This document shows positions 17,501 to 24,156 of a stretch of DNA of 46,231 bases, one piece after another. Where the stretch lies: positions 1 through 46,231 of the forward strand of contig CAISZI010000001.1 in assembly GCA_903889905.1 (NCBI GenBank), given 5' to 3'. This stretch comes from Candidatus Wirthbacteria bacterium. GTDB taxonomy: Bacteria > Patescibacteriota > CG2-30-54-11. The notes beneath the pieces are model-generated. The model made no database searches, had not been told where the DNA came from, and saw nothing but the letters and a program-made list of their open reading frames with translations. The translations under genes and the position numbers were made by a program. Each line of letters starts with the position of its first letter. Positions within the stretch are counted from its first letter, which is position 1.

Positions 17501-18045
17501 GTGCCGACAAATGTCCCGATGGTCTGTGTTGTCTTATTCCAGGAAAATTTAAGGCGGGCGCCGCCGGTATTCTGGTAGTATTCAATTTTAATGGCATGTG
17601 CACCAGGGTTGAGTCCCACAACGGCGTTGGTTTCGGTATAGGCATGGTCATACCACAGGCTGGAGATGAGCGCGCCATCAATCCAGAGCTGGGCACCATC
17701 ATCCGCTCCCAGTGTCACGTTATACACTCCGGCTGTCCCCGGATCGATGTTGACAGTCCCTGCCAGTCTTGCTGACCAGTGTTGGGCAGGCATGCCAGCC
17801 GCTGGAGCCGTATCGGTTCCCCAGTTCAGGTCAACAACGTTTCCCGCGCTCTGTGTGGCGGCCGTGGTCACACGCGCTCCACTCAAGCTCTGGTTGTTGA
17901 AATAATCAATGGCTAAGGAGGTCTCTGCTGTCGCCGCCAGAGTTTGTGCAGGGAGCAGGCAAACTGACAACAAAAAGAGGACTGGTGCACCCAGCACAAG
18001 TCCTCTGAGGTGGCGAAAAATGTTTTTTTTGTTTTGGTTTGACAT
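14554..18045 (-). CDS. Secreted SpoIID/LytB-domain protein with six PA14 domains
   Basis: The product has a signal peptide (basic start, hydrophobic core, cleavage around TLAA near residue 38). Six tandem PA14-like units follow (residues about 45-840), each starting with a YFNN-, YFPN- or YYNG-like motif and containing Asp-rich strands (DDGAQLWIDG, DDRIRLYVDD, DDGSTLIIDG). PA14 domains usually bind sugars. The last 320 residues match SpoIID/LytB, a peptidoglycan lytic transglycosylase that cuts denuded glycan: INRIKVEDYLKSLGE near 935-950 (its Glu is the candidate catalytic residue), NIVAARTYAFYW, and HGYGYSQRGAECL near 1095. No other sporulation genes are present, so the role is probably wall remodelling at the surface. 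The start lies 11 bases after the L25 stop, with AAGGA overlapping that stop. Confidence 0.88.
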   Translation of the reverse strand: MSNQNKKNIFRHLRGLVLGAPVLFLLSVCLLPAQTLAATAETSLAIDYFNNQSLSGARVTTAATQSAGNVVDLNWGTDTAPAAGMPAQHWSARLAGTVNIDPGTAGVYNVTLGADDGAQLWIDGALISSLWYDHAYTETNAVVGLNPGAHAIKIEYYQNTGGARLKFSWNKTTQTIGTFVGTYFPNRDLSGAGVPAADTTTLNYAWGNISPAAGIPNTNWSGRWIGAVNVDQTGNYLFTAMVDDRIRLYVDDMVTPVMDEWYDQMASHDAVVPLSSGYHILKIEYMQAGGGAELHLSWQKTSQGTDGALNVYGYYYNGMALQGGAIGSRQDGSYGQLNLNFGTSSPLSGLGNTNYSALYYTAFHNAVPETYTFTLGSDDGSTLIIDGQPLIDNWSDHRYGFKSADIMLPPGDHTIYVRYYQNGGGARLSFWWGRRPVAAGASVGQYFNNPTLSGAPAMTRIDPAVDFSWGTGAPSLLIPGDNFSVRWISSTMINTTGNYIFTAMVDDRVRIYVDDMGTPLVDEWQDHRTTVTAVKFLYSGVHTIKIEYMEHIGDAAIHYSYDLSTLGLGTGLSFTGNYFNNMSLSGAPIATRQEGSQGQLDLFFDHISPLAGVNTAHYSAQYLANFTTATANSYVFTLGSADGGRLYVDGNILIDNWNDHLYNYRTTLLYLPAGNHSIRVDYYDNNNTSHIALTWGQNSLPDNTYVAQYFGNENLTGAPLARPSVGLDYGWGQGSPFPQLPVDYFSIRYMGGFTITQAGDYTFTAMVDDRLRLYVDDMSTPLLDEWRPHRGNYSALKTLSAGTHVIKVEFGEDTGDADLHLSWIPGSPIQFSSPLGLGAGEEAGSSLFGVGANQTISVFYVKQSNDYFVSTPGRVVKTKLPVLLTPVNSPDPQVVPMVTINNCPNQNDVNSGGCFGSYTSFRGVVLAKANQANTYLTVINRIKVEDYLKSLGESGQNHDLEYTKANIVAARTYAFYWIQKGGKWSDGGYDLRNNAQDQVYYGYGYEIPASNLTKAVTQTAGQVLTNNNSSEPNHLFQSLYFAYSNGNTYGSNNPGMSPSGVPDPYWYSTVPTYAEADGGCTASATSKVTQRTLNGHGYGYSQRGAECLSLFSQDPTHHPGINNGNALTAFGLLQYYYDPADTLLTYPNYQNATVNVRLYRIGL

Positions 18046-18056
18046 GACGGAAATCC

Positions 18057-18701
18057 TTAATGGGTAGCTTCCGCCGCCTCCTCGTCCACTTTTTTCTCTT
18101 TGACAATGAGTTCCGGAGCGGTGGGTGCGGCTGCTTCAATATCTTCGGCTTTTTCTTCCTGAGGCGGTTGAATTTTGACGACAATGGTATCGCCGTCGGT
18201 AACCACTTTGACATTGGCGGGCAGGACTAAGTCCTTGACGACAATCGCGGCGTTCAGTTCGGCCAAGACGGAGACGTCAACCAGGATTTCTTTGGGCAGG
18301 TCCTGGGGCAGGCTTTCGACTTCCACTTCGCTCAATGCTTCGAGCAGGAAGCCGCCGAGCTTGAGGCCGGGGGCCGTGCCGGTTAATTTGAGGGGGACTT
18401 TGGCAGAGATTTTTTCGGTGAGGGAAACCTTGTAAAACTCTACGTTCAGGGTTTTGCGGGTGATCGGGTGGATTTGTTTCTGGTGAATCAACACGGGGAA
18501 GGATTTGCCTTCCACCTGCAAATCCACAAGTGAAGTTCCACCGGCTTTTTTGTAAACGTCGATAAAATCTTTTTCTGCAATTTGCAGGGAAATGGAGGGA
18601 AACCCATGTCCATAAACGGTTCCCGTAATCACTCCCTGATTGCGCAAAGCTTTGGCTTTGGTCTCTGACCTGGAACTGGCAGCAAGCGTAATTTTTTCCA
18701 T
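18057..18701 (-). CDS. rplY: 50S ribosomal protein L25 (CTC form)
   Basis: This 214-residue protein fits the long L25/CTC form that binds 5S rRNA. The N-terminal part is the 5S-binding beta barrel (MEKITLAASSR, then VYGHG near residue 30, and HQKQIHPITRKTLNVEFYKV near 74-93); the C-terminal TL5 domain follows, with a charged Glu/Ala/Pro tail. I start at the ATG at 18701 because the 21 codons upstream do not resemble L25 and contain the promoter. The SpoIID gene follows 11 bases downstream and is probably co-transcribed. Confidence 0.93.
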   Translation of the reverse strand: MEKITLAASSRSETKAKALRNQGVITGTVYGHGFPSISLQIAEKDFIDVYKKAGGTSLVDLQVEGKSFPVLIHQKQIHPITRKTLNVEFYKVSLTEKISAKVPLKLTGTAPGLKLGGFLLEALSEVEVESLPQDLPKEILVDVSVLAELNAAIVVKDLVLPANVKVVTDGDTIVVKIQPPQEEKAEDIEAAAPTAPELIVKEKKVDEEAAEATH

Positions 18702-18735
18702 ATACTGATTTCCACCCATAAAATAAGCATTGCTT

Positions 18736-18764
18736 ATAATAGCATAGCAAATGGTCAAACTCAA
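18736..18764 (-). promoter_or_regulatory. Candidate promoter of rplY
   Basis: Read on the minus strand: TTGAGT at 18759-18764, a 17-base spacer and TATTAT at 18736-18741, about 35 bases before the rplY start. The inverted repeat ATAAGC-ATT-GCTTAT (18723-18737) partly overlaps the -10 and could be an operator or an early hairpin. Confidence 0.5.
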
Positions 18765-18782
18765 GGCGAAATGGCCTCAGAA

Positions 18783-19592
18783 CTACTTACTGAGTGCAGT
18801 GCGCACGGCGGCCGTGATATCCGCGGGGCTGTTATTGGCCTTGACCAGATAGTTAAGGGCCCCCAGCTCCAAGCCACGGTCAATGGCAGAACCCGAGTCC
18901 AGATTGGAGAGGATAATCACGGGAACATCGGGAAGTCGATGTTCCTGTTTCATGGTTTTGAGGATATTGAGGCCGTTTTCTTTGGGTAGCATCAGATCCA
19001 GCAACACGAGATCGTATTTATTGGACTGAAGTTTTTCTTTGCCCATCAAGCCATCCGAGGCAATGTCAGCGACAAAGCCGTTGTGGGTCAATTCCTGTTG
19101 ATAAAGTTGTGCAATCAAATCGTCGTCTTCGATAATCAAAATGCGCTGGTTGCCCAGTGGAGCAGCCATTGGCGAGGGTTGCGGTAGTGGCGCGGAAAGG
19201 GGCGTTGGCATAATCACCATCGGTGTTGGCGGAGCGAGCGGCAACGGCGGGGTGGCGACCATGGCGGGCGGGGCCTGTACCATCGGCGCCGCCACAATGG
19301 GCGTCAAGCCAGGGGCCGTACTCTCTGCTGCAGATGTTTGTGTAGCAGCGCTGAAAAAAATCTGCGTGGCAGGTTCCGGCGCCATGGGAGGAATGGCCGC
19401 GGGAGCTGCTGGCTGAGCAAGGCCCTCAGGGACCACAACGGGTTGGGCCGGCAAGCTGGTTGGGAGCAGGGGGGCATTAAGCAAAGGTTGCGGGGCAACC
19501 TGGATCTGGTATGGTTTTAAATCAAAACCACACTGGGTGCAGGTGGTGCTGACTGGATCGGTGTTGGGCGTACCGCATTTGGGACAAAACAT
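18783..19592 (-). CDS. Zinc ribbon plus response-regulator receiver protein
   Basis: The N-terminus is a four-Cys zinc ribbon (CPKCGTPN, then CTQCGF, residues 4-22). A long Pro/Ala-rich linker (about 30-145) leads to a full receiver domain (about 148-269) with the acidic cluster IIEDDD, phospho-acceptor Asp199 in LLDLMLP, a SNLDS switch region and Lys in YLVKANN. Receiver domains take phosphate from histidine kinases. No DNA-binding or enzyme output domain is fused and no kinase is in the window, so output would have to be by protein contact. It is the last gene of a minus-strand group with two other zinc-ribbon proteins, though 72 bases separate it from the next one upstream. Confidence 0.88.
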   Translation of the reverse strand: MFCPKCGTPNTDPVSTTCTQCGFDLKPYQIQVAPQPLLNAPLLPTSLPAQPVVVPEGLAQPAAPAAIPPMAPEPATQIFFSAATQTSAAESTAPGLTPIVAAPMVQAPPAMVATPPLPLAPPTPMVIMPTPLSAPLPQPSPMAAPLGNQRILIIEDDDLIAQLYQQELTHNGFVADIASDGLMGKEKLQSNKYDLVLLDLMLPKENGLNILKTMKQEHRLPDVPVIILSNLDSGSAIDRGLELGALNYLVKANNSPADITAAVRTALSK

Positions 19593-19664
19593 GGCTTTAT
19601 TTCCATGATGAATAATTCCCTTTATTATAGCATGGATTTGGGTTAATAATGCGGAATTTTTGGT

Positions 19665-20093
19665 TTACAGCGAGGAAGGAGGCTGCGGCGAGGCTAAAGC
19701 GGTGCCACAATTGGGACAAAACAAACTATTGAGGGGAAGGTAAGCATCACAATGCGGGCAGGGTTTTCCAGCTTCACCGCGCCCCACATAGCGAAAAATC
19801 CGGATGCCGGGGATATCCCAATGGTAGCTGCCGGCGAGTTTTTGCAAATCTTCATCAATCGCCTGTAAGCCCACTTCAAGTGCAGCGGTTTCTTTGGCCA
19901 GCGGGGTTATGTCCGGAGCCGCATCGCGCAGATTGCCGCGGTGTTCGTAAACACTGCGCCCCATTTGCAGGAAATGGCGATTGAGGCGGGACTGGATTTT
20001 GGCACGACGGCGCTGCAGTTTGAAACGCAGCAGCAGATACTGCCCAAAGCGCAGCAAATTAGCAAAGCCTTGTTTGATGATCGTTAAAAACAT
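19665..20093 (-). CDS. Basic helical protein with C-terminal zinc ribbon
   Basis: This 142-residue protein is not one I can name. It starts with a short hydrophobic stretch (FLTIIKQGFANLL), continues with an Arg/Lys/Gln-rich helix (about 20-50) and another helical region (about 65-90), and ends in a four-Cys zinc ribbon (CPHCDAY and CPNCGTA, about residues 110-132). The ATG at 20093 overlaps the upstream stop in a TAATG arrangement, so translation is probably coupled; a GTG 12 bases upstream is the alternative start. It probably associates with the membrane together with its neighbour. Confidence 0.75.
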   Translation of the reverse strand: MFLTIIKQGFANLLRFGQYLLLRFKLQRRRAKIQSRLNRHFLQMGRSVYEHRGNLRDAAPDITPLAKETAALEVGLQAIDEDLQKLAGSYHWDIPGIRIFRYVGRGEAGKPCPHCDAYLPLNSLFCPNCGTALASPQPPSSL

Positions 20094-20656
20094 TACGGTC
20101 CACACAGGGATAAATTACTTAAACTGTCATAGTTGATGTACCAGTGAAAATTGTCGGCGGTGAGATCGAGCACGTCGTTGAAGGAAATTTGCTGCAGCTG
20201 GCCACCCGTGGTTTCGTTGGCTTTGCCAGTGATGCGAACCTTGGCACTGGTTTTGGTCTGAGTGACGACTTTAAATTGGGGATTTTGGAACACAATTGAC
20301 ACATTGGGTTGCATCAACAGGTGCAGACAATTATTGAGGCCCTGGCTACGGCTTGAGGGCAGCAGATAGTCCACCGCGTTATTTTGTTTGCCAGAGGCGA
20401 TGGCCTGGTAAAAGTCACGCACGACAGGAACCGGATCGCCAAGATGGTGGGAGCTCCACCAAGTCAAACCGCCTACCACGGGAACGCCGACCAAAAGCAG
20501 CAGGAGCAAGCCAAAAACATGGGGACGGACCAGCCAATTGGCCCAGGCAGGGATTTTGCTCACCATTGAAACCGGTGGCAATGCTGTCTGGCATTGCGGA
20601 CAATGGGTCAATTTTTCCTGGTCGCTGATGGCATAACCGCACTGCGGGCAATACAT
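20093..20656 (-). CDS. Zinc-ribbon single-pass membrane protein
   Basis: The 187-residue product begins with a four-Cys zinc ribbon (CPQCGYA and CPQCQTA, residues 3-23), then a strongly hydrophobic segment (about 47-67). The exported part (about 70-187) begins with a helix (PVPVVRDFYQAIASGK) and continues with strands, reminiscent of an NTF2-like or DUF4878-type lipocone fold; that match is tentative. Topology would put the zinc ribbon inside and the sensor-like domain outside. The start overlaps the PH-domain gene stop (TGATG) and its stop overlaps the next start, so three genes are coupled. Confidence 0.75.
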   Translation of the reverse strand: MYCPQCGYAISDQEKLTHCPQCQTALPPVSMVSKIPAWANWLVRPHVFGLLLLLLVGVPVVGGLTWWSSHHLGDPVPVVRDFYQAIASGKQNNAVDYLLPSSRSQGLNNCLHLLMQPNVSIVFQNPQFKVVTQTKTSAKVRITGKANETTGGQLQQISFNDVLDLTADNFHWYINYDSLSNLSLCGP

Positions 20657-21372
20657 CAGGCGCCTCCTTGGGTGGGAGTGTTGGGCTCTGGTACGGGCGT
20701 GTCTGTCGTAACCGCAGTGGGTGCTGCGAGTCCAGGCTGCACGTCAGGGGGCATGAGCTGGTCCTGAAGTAACGAGCTTTTGAGCAGCTTGGCTTTTTCG
20801 TGGCTGAGCATCATGTTGAGTAAGTCTTCGGGGGTGGCGATTTTTTCCGCTTTGGTTTCTTTGTAGTCGTCGACTTCTTTGAGCAGGTAGCGCTGGACTT
20901 CCTGGGGCGCGTGCACCTGTTCGAAATCAATGTCGCCGGAAGGGCCAGCGGTGTGGATTTTGACGTCACCGTAGTTAAAAATGGTGGGAATGATGCCATT
21001 GATGTCATAAATTACGTCCTGCACGTGGTCGAGTGTGGTTTCCCCGACTTTGCGGTGAAACAGACCATTTTGGGTAATGTCGATCACCCGCATGTTGGTT
21101 ACCAGATAGATGTCCAGATACCAGTCCAGAAAATTGATCAGGCCAAAAATAAAGGCCAGAAATGTCCAGATCGCGGCACCCAGCAGCAGGGTTTCGGTGC
21201 TGAGGGTGACCAGGTTGAGTTGCGGAAAAAAGAACAGCCAGGCAAGCAGTGGCACGATGAAAATGACCAGTGTCAGAGAGAGTGGAGCCAGGAAGGTGAT
21301 CCAGTGCCGCCGCAGCATGAGCAGCACCTGCTCGCCGTCTTTTTGCCCGGTAAAACGATAGTCTTTGGCCAT
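20656..21372 (-). CDS. Bacterial PH-domain membrane protein (YdbS/bPH_2-like)
   Basis: The protein has two membrane segments (about residues 27-50 and 61-88), followed by a bacterial PH-like domain (about 90-165) with the typical pattern YLVTNMRVIDITQNGLF, then HVQDVIYDI and GDVKIHTAG. Such domains are found in membrane proteins of unknown function and often occur next to SPFH proteins. The C-terminus is a Lys/Glu helix and a Pro/Thr-rich tail. The upstream neighbour is the SPFH gene (21 bases away); the zinc-ribbon membrane protein overlaps downstream. A role in a membrane microdomain is inferred from context. Confidence 0.85.
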   Translation of the reverse strand: MAKDYRFTGQKDGEQVLLMLRRHWITFLAPLSLTLVIFIVPLLAWLFFFPQLNLVTLSTETLLLGAAIWTFLAFIFGLINFLDWYLDIYLVTNMRVIDITQNGLFHRKVGETTLDHVQDVIYDINGIIPTIFNYGDVKIHTAGPSGDIDFEQVHAPQEVQRYLLKEVDDYKETKAEKIATPEDLLNMMLSHEKAKLLKSSLLQDQLMPPDVQPGLAAPTAVTTDTPVPEPNTPTQGGA

Positions 21373-21393
21373 AGTGATTGGTTTTGGAAAAAA

Positions 21394-21978
21394 TTAATCG
21401 CGGGTGCCGGACTTGAGTTCTTCTTCGCTGGAGGGAGAAATATTGCCCAGCAGTACGTCTTCGAGGTGCAGGCTTTTGGAGCGGAAAATGGGCGCGAGTT
21501 CGTTTTCGATGGCCAGCTCAATTTCTTCCTGGCGGGAATAGACTTCCATGTTGGTGTAATTGGAGATGACCATGCGCACACGGCTGCGGGTCATGGGGCG
21601 GATGATTTTTTTGACAAAATCGTCGCCAATCGTTTCCCACAGAAAGGACGCGTCTTCGGCCACGAGCTTGAACAAAATTGTGCCTTCGATGCTGACCGGA
21701 CGGTCGTCGAGAGTGAGGGCGATGATGTTTTTGTCACCGACGGTAGAGTCGTCTTTGAGCTGGAAGCCTTTTTTGATCGGGTATTCCTGGATCTGGGTAT
21801 TGAATAATTTGGCTTTTTGCCAGAAGGGTGTTTTGAAATGCAGGCCAGGTTTAAGCACTTTTTTGAGCACCCCGCGGCCGCGGTCATATAGGCAGGCAAT
21901 ATGACCGGGCGGAACAGAGACCAGAAAATTTCCCAGAATATCATCGATCAGGATCGAGGCGATCAGTTTCTCGAGCAT
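21394..21978 (-). CDS. Short SPFH/prohibitin-domain protein
   Basis: An N-terminal hydrophobic stretch (about residues 3-25) is followed by an SPFH core: VPPGHIACLYDRGRG, LKPGLHFKTPFWQK, NIIALTLDDRPVSIEGTILFKL, and a helical part ending with FRSKSLHLEDVLLGNI. SPFH proteins form ring-like membrane assemblies. At 194 residues it stops soon after the SPFH domain and lacks the long coiled-coil tail of flotillins and HflK/C. AGGA lies six bases before the ATG. It heads the minus-strand group with the PH-domain and zinc-ribbon genes and is divergent from the NUDIX gene. Confidence 0.85.
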   Translation of the reverse strand: MLEKLIASILIDDILGNFLVSVPPGHIACLYDRGRGVLKKVLKPGLHFKTPFWQKAKLFNTQIQEYPIKKGFQLKDDSTVGDKNIIALTLDDRPVSIEGTILFKLVAEDASFLWETIGDDFVKKIIRPMTRSRVRMVISNYTNMEVYSRQEEIELAIENELAPIFRSKSLHLEDVLLGNISPSSEEELKSGTRD

Positions 21979-22047
21979 GGTGTTTCCTAATGAAAGCTGG
22001 CCTGAAGTTTAACACGAATCAGGCTTTCAGGGAAATGCAAAATTGTT

Positions 22048-22053
22048 TATAAT
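22048..22053 (+). promoter_or_regulatory. Possible -10 element for the NUDIX gene
   Basis: A perfect TATAAT lies 38 bases before the NUDIX start in the divergent gap. The hexamer 17 bases upstream (TTTCAG) is a poor -35, so this is tentative. Confidence 0.3.
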
Positions 22054-22091
22054 CAACCCAGTTTTGACTATTGCAGCAAGGGAAAAAGACC

Positions 22092-22586
22092 ATGAGCGGA
22101 CTGGATCCATCCGTCGCCAGATGGCAGCAGGTGATTGGGGCCGCGGTGCTGGTGCGCCAGGGCAAAGTGCTGATTTTGCAGCGCCGTCAGGACGCCGGCA
22201 TCCTGCCGGGCGACTGGGAATTCCCGGAAGGCAAAAAAGAACTGGGAGAAACCATTCAGGAGGCCGTGCAGCGCGAGTGCCGGGAAGAAACCGGACTTGA
22301 GATCAAGCTGGGCAAGGTGATAGACGTGTTTGAATATGGCGTGGATTCCCATCATGTCGTGCGCGACTGCACCCAGATCAATTATCTTTGTATCGACCAG
22401 CACCCTGACCAGGCAGTGGTTTTGTCTGATGAACACCAGGCCTACCGCTGGATTGGACCGACAGAGCTTGCGGTTGTGACCAATGCCAATCGACGCCAGA
22501 CGTTGAGTCAGGTTTTTGTACAAAGGGAACCGGTCCGTCGCTATACCGCGCGTCTGGTCAAGGCCAAACAGGCAAGGCAAGGCTAG
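22092..22586 (+). CDS. NUDIX hydrolase (MutT-like)
   Basis: This 164-residue protein carries a complete Nudix box: Gly-Lys-Lys-Glu-Leu, then REC-REETGL (residues about 46-68), which binds Mg2+ and hydrolyses nucleoside diphosphate-X compounds. The N-terminal IGAAVLVRQGKVLILQRR and the opening GDWEFPEG are typical of MutT-type enzymes that clean oxidised or unwanted nucleotides, but the substrate cannot be read from sequence. I choose the ATG at 22092, which has AAGGGA about eight bases upstream, over an in-frame TTG 21 bases earlier. It is the only plus-strand gene between 9912 and 39571 and overlaps the convergent yraN by four bases. Confidence 0.92.
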   Translation: MSGLDPSVARWQQVIGAAVLVRQGKVLILQRRQDAGILPGDWEFPEGKKELGETIQEAVQRECREETGLEIKLGKVIDVFEYGVDSHHVVRDCTQINYLCIDQHPDQAVVLSDEHQAYRWIGPTELAVVTNANRRQTLSQVFVQREPVRRYTARLVKAKQARQG

Positions 22587-22963
22587 TCCATCGATACATT
22601 GTCAAAATGTTTCAATGCCGCCAGCGTGCCATCGGGATTTAACTGCAGTGCCAGTACATCAATGCGCCACGGGAAATCACCCGGATGCTTCATCAGATAA
22701 TATTCAGCCGCCCGGATCATGCGTCCCAGTTTGATCTCGTCCACGGATTCCTGGGGTGAACCGCCCGAATGGGTCTGGCGGGTGCGGACTTCGACGAAAA
22801 CCAGCGTTTCGCCGTCCTGGGCAATAATGTCAATTTCCCCAAAATGCGAAGCGTGGAAATTGGTCGCGACAATGTCGTAATGTTGGTCGCGCAGGTATTG
22901 CAGCGCCTGGGCTTCACCAGTTTTTCCCGTTTGTCGTCGGTCGGATTGCCAGGTTTGAGACAT
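22583..22963 (-). CDS. YraN/UPF0102 family nuclease-like protein
   Basis: The 126-residue protein has the UPF0102 pattern: GKTGEAQALQYLRDQHYDIV near the start, then GEIDIIAQDGETLVFVEVR (Asp, Glu and the E-V-R/K triad of the restriction-endonuclease-like fold). The family is widespread and often lies near rnhB, as it does loosely here. Biochemical function is not firmly established; a nuclease role in DNA processing is predicted from the fold. Confidence 0.93.
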   Translation of the reverse strand: MSQTWQSDRRQTGKTGEAQALQYLRDQHYDIVATNFHASHFGEIDIIAQDGETLVFVEVRTRQTHSGGSPQESVDEIKLGRMIRAAEYYLMKHPGDFPWRIDVLALQLNPDGTLAALKHFDNVSMD

Positions 22964-23013
22964 GCCAAAAAGTCCATAAAAAGCAGAAGCAAACAGAACC
23001 GGTTGGCAGCAGG

Positions 23014-23217
23014 TTAGTGTGAAGTGGAACTTAAGGGAGAGGTGAGGGGCCTGGTCAGCGGCGCAACCACAACACTGCGACTTAGCCGGGGAGAACTGAT
23101 GTCTTCGGGTGTAGTTTGGGTGCTGGCCCAGTAGCCAAAGCCACCGACGGCAACCAGGAGAAGCACAATAACGATCCAGCCAAAGGTCGCCCCTGGTTTG
23201 GTTTTTGTTTCTGGCAT
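23014..23217 (-). CDS. Small single-pass membrane protein
   Basis: About 67 residues: a short polar start, one hydrophobic segment (residues about 12-30, rich in Val, Leu and Gly) and a Ser/Thr/Pro-rich tail probably outside the cell. I do not recognise it. Of two in-frame ATGs, the second (23217) has AAGGA at a normal six-base spacing, while the first sits directly against it, so the second is preferred. It lies between yraN and the PolB-like exonuclease gene, all on the minus strand. Confidence 0.6.
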   Translation of the reverse strand: MPETKTKPGATFGWIVIVLLLVAVGGFGYWASTQTTPEDISSPRLSRSVVVAPLTRPLTSPLSSTSH

Positions 23218-23233
23218 GCGCATTCCTTTTTGA

Positions 23234-23911
23234 TTAATAAGGATAATTAAACGTTAGATATTGACGGAAATAATCAAAAAGTTTGGCGGTGGCGATAGTA
23301 TCCTGCAGACAATAATGGGCAATTTCGGCAATGCGGCCGGCCTGAAAATAGCGCTTTACGTCTTTGCCGCACATGCCGTCTTTGGGTGAATCAATATTGA
23401 ACGCTTTGCAGTAAAAATGCAGCGGAAAGGCTTTGGGTACGGCGCTGTAGAAACGCAGCTGGTCGGCAAGGTCGCAGTGTGTGTCGGCTTTGTAACGATT
23501 CGGCATCAGGTTGCGGGTCGGTTTGATCTGGTTGATGGCGGAGCGCAGCAGGAGGAAGGGGCAGTCAAAGACGCGGCCATTGAAGGTGATGATCTGAGGA
23601 TAATGTTTGATGTCCTGCCAAAAAGTTTCCAGCAGGGCTTTTTCGTCAGCAACATAGACAAAATCCGCCTGTTCCGTGCTCTGCGCCATTTCCTTGTCCG
23701 AGACAGCGATGACTTTGCCTTTGTGTGTGTCGGGGTTAAACAGGGCCAGGCAGATGATTTGGCCTGTGAGTGCATAAAACGCGGTGCTTTCCCGCAGCCG
23801 TTCCTCGTCCGCCGCATCCTCGGCGTACTTGAACCAGAATTCATTTTGGATGGCGTCAAAGGTTTCTGTATCCTGACCGACAGTTTCGATGTCCAGGACA
23901 ACGCTTGTCAT
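23234..23911 (-). CDS. Predicted 3'-5' exonuclease related to the PolB exonuclease domain
   Basis: The 225-residue protein has the three DEDD exonuclease motifs: Exo I DIET near residue 7 of MTSVVLDIET, Exo II FNGRVFDCPFL (about 130), and Exo III HYCLQDTIATAKLF near the C-terminus. This fits the stand-alone PolB-like exonuclease family (DNA_pol_B_exo2) found in many bacteria, and no polymerase domain is attached. The start at 23911 has AAGGA five to six bases upstream; the further 20 in-frame codons upstream are rejected. Confidence 0.88.
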   Translation of the reverse strand: MTSVVLDIETVGQDTETFDAIQNEFWFKYAEDAADEERLRESTAFYALTGQIICLALFNPDTHKGKVIAVSDKEMAQSTEQADFVYVADEKALLETFWQDIKHYPQIITFNGRVFDCPFLLLRSAINQIKPTRNLMPNRYKADTHCDLADQLRFYSAVPKAFPLHFYCKAFNIDSPKDGMCGKDVKRYFQAGRIAEIAHYCLQDTIATAKLFDYFRQYLTFNYPY

Positions 23912-23953
23912 AGAGTTCCTTGGGTGAAAGTGAACGTCCGTATCATAATAATG

Positions 23954-23981
23954 AAAAGGCCTGTTTGGCAAGTTGCCTTTT
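23954..23981. terminator. Possible bidirectional hairpin beyond glf
   Basis: AAAAGGC (23954-23960) and GCCTTTT (23975-23981) flank a 14-base loop, with extra T on the plus-strand side and TTTT within the arm on the minus strand. It could end glf transcripts from the minus strand. The 245-base gap it lies in (23912-24156) holds nothing else I can identify. Confidence 0.35.
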
Positions 23982-24156
23982 TTGCATTTTGGTGAACGTG
24001 TCGCACGGGATGTTTACTCACGTTGTCAGTCCTTCGGGAAATCCGCCGCCAAAAAACCCAAAGCCTGCGCATTGGTCTGGGCATGACGAGCTTGAGCTCG
24101 CCGGGAATTTGGATTGCCTGGCGATTGACCGCTCACACAGCACAGCGATATTGGAT

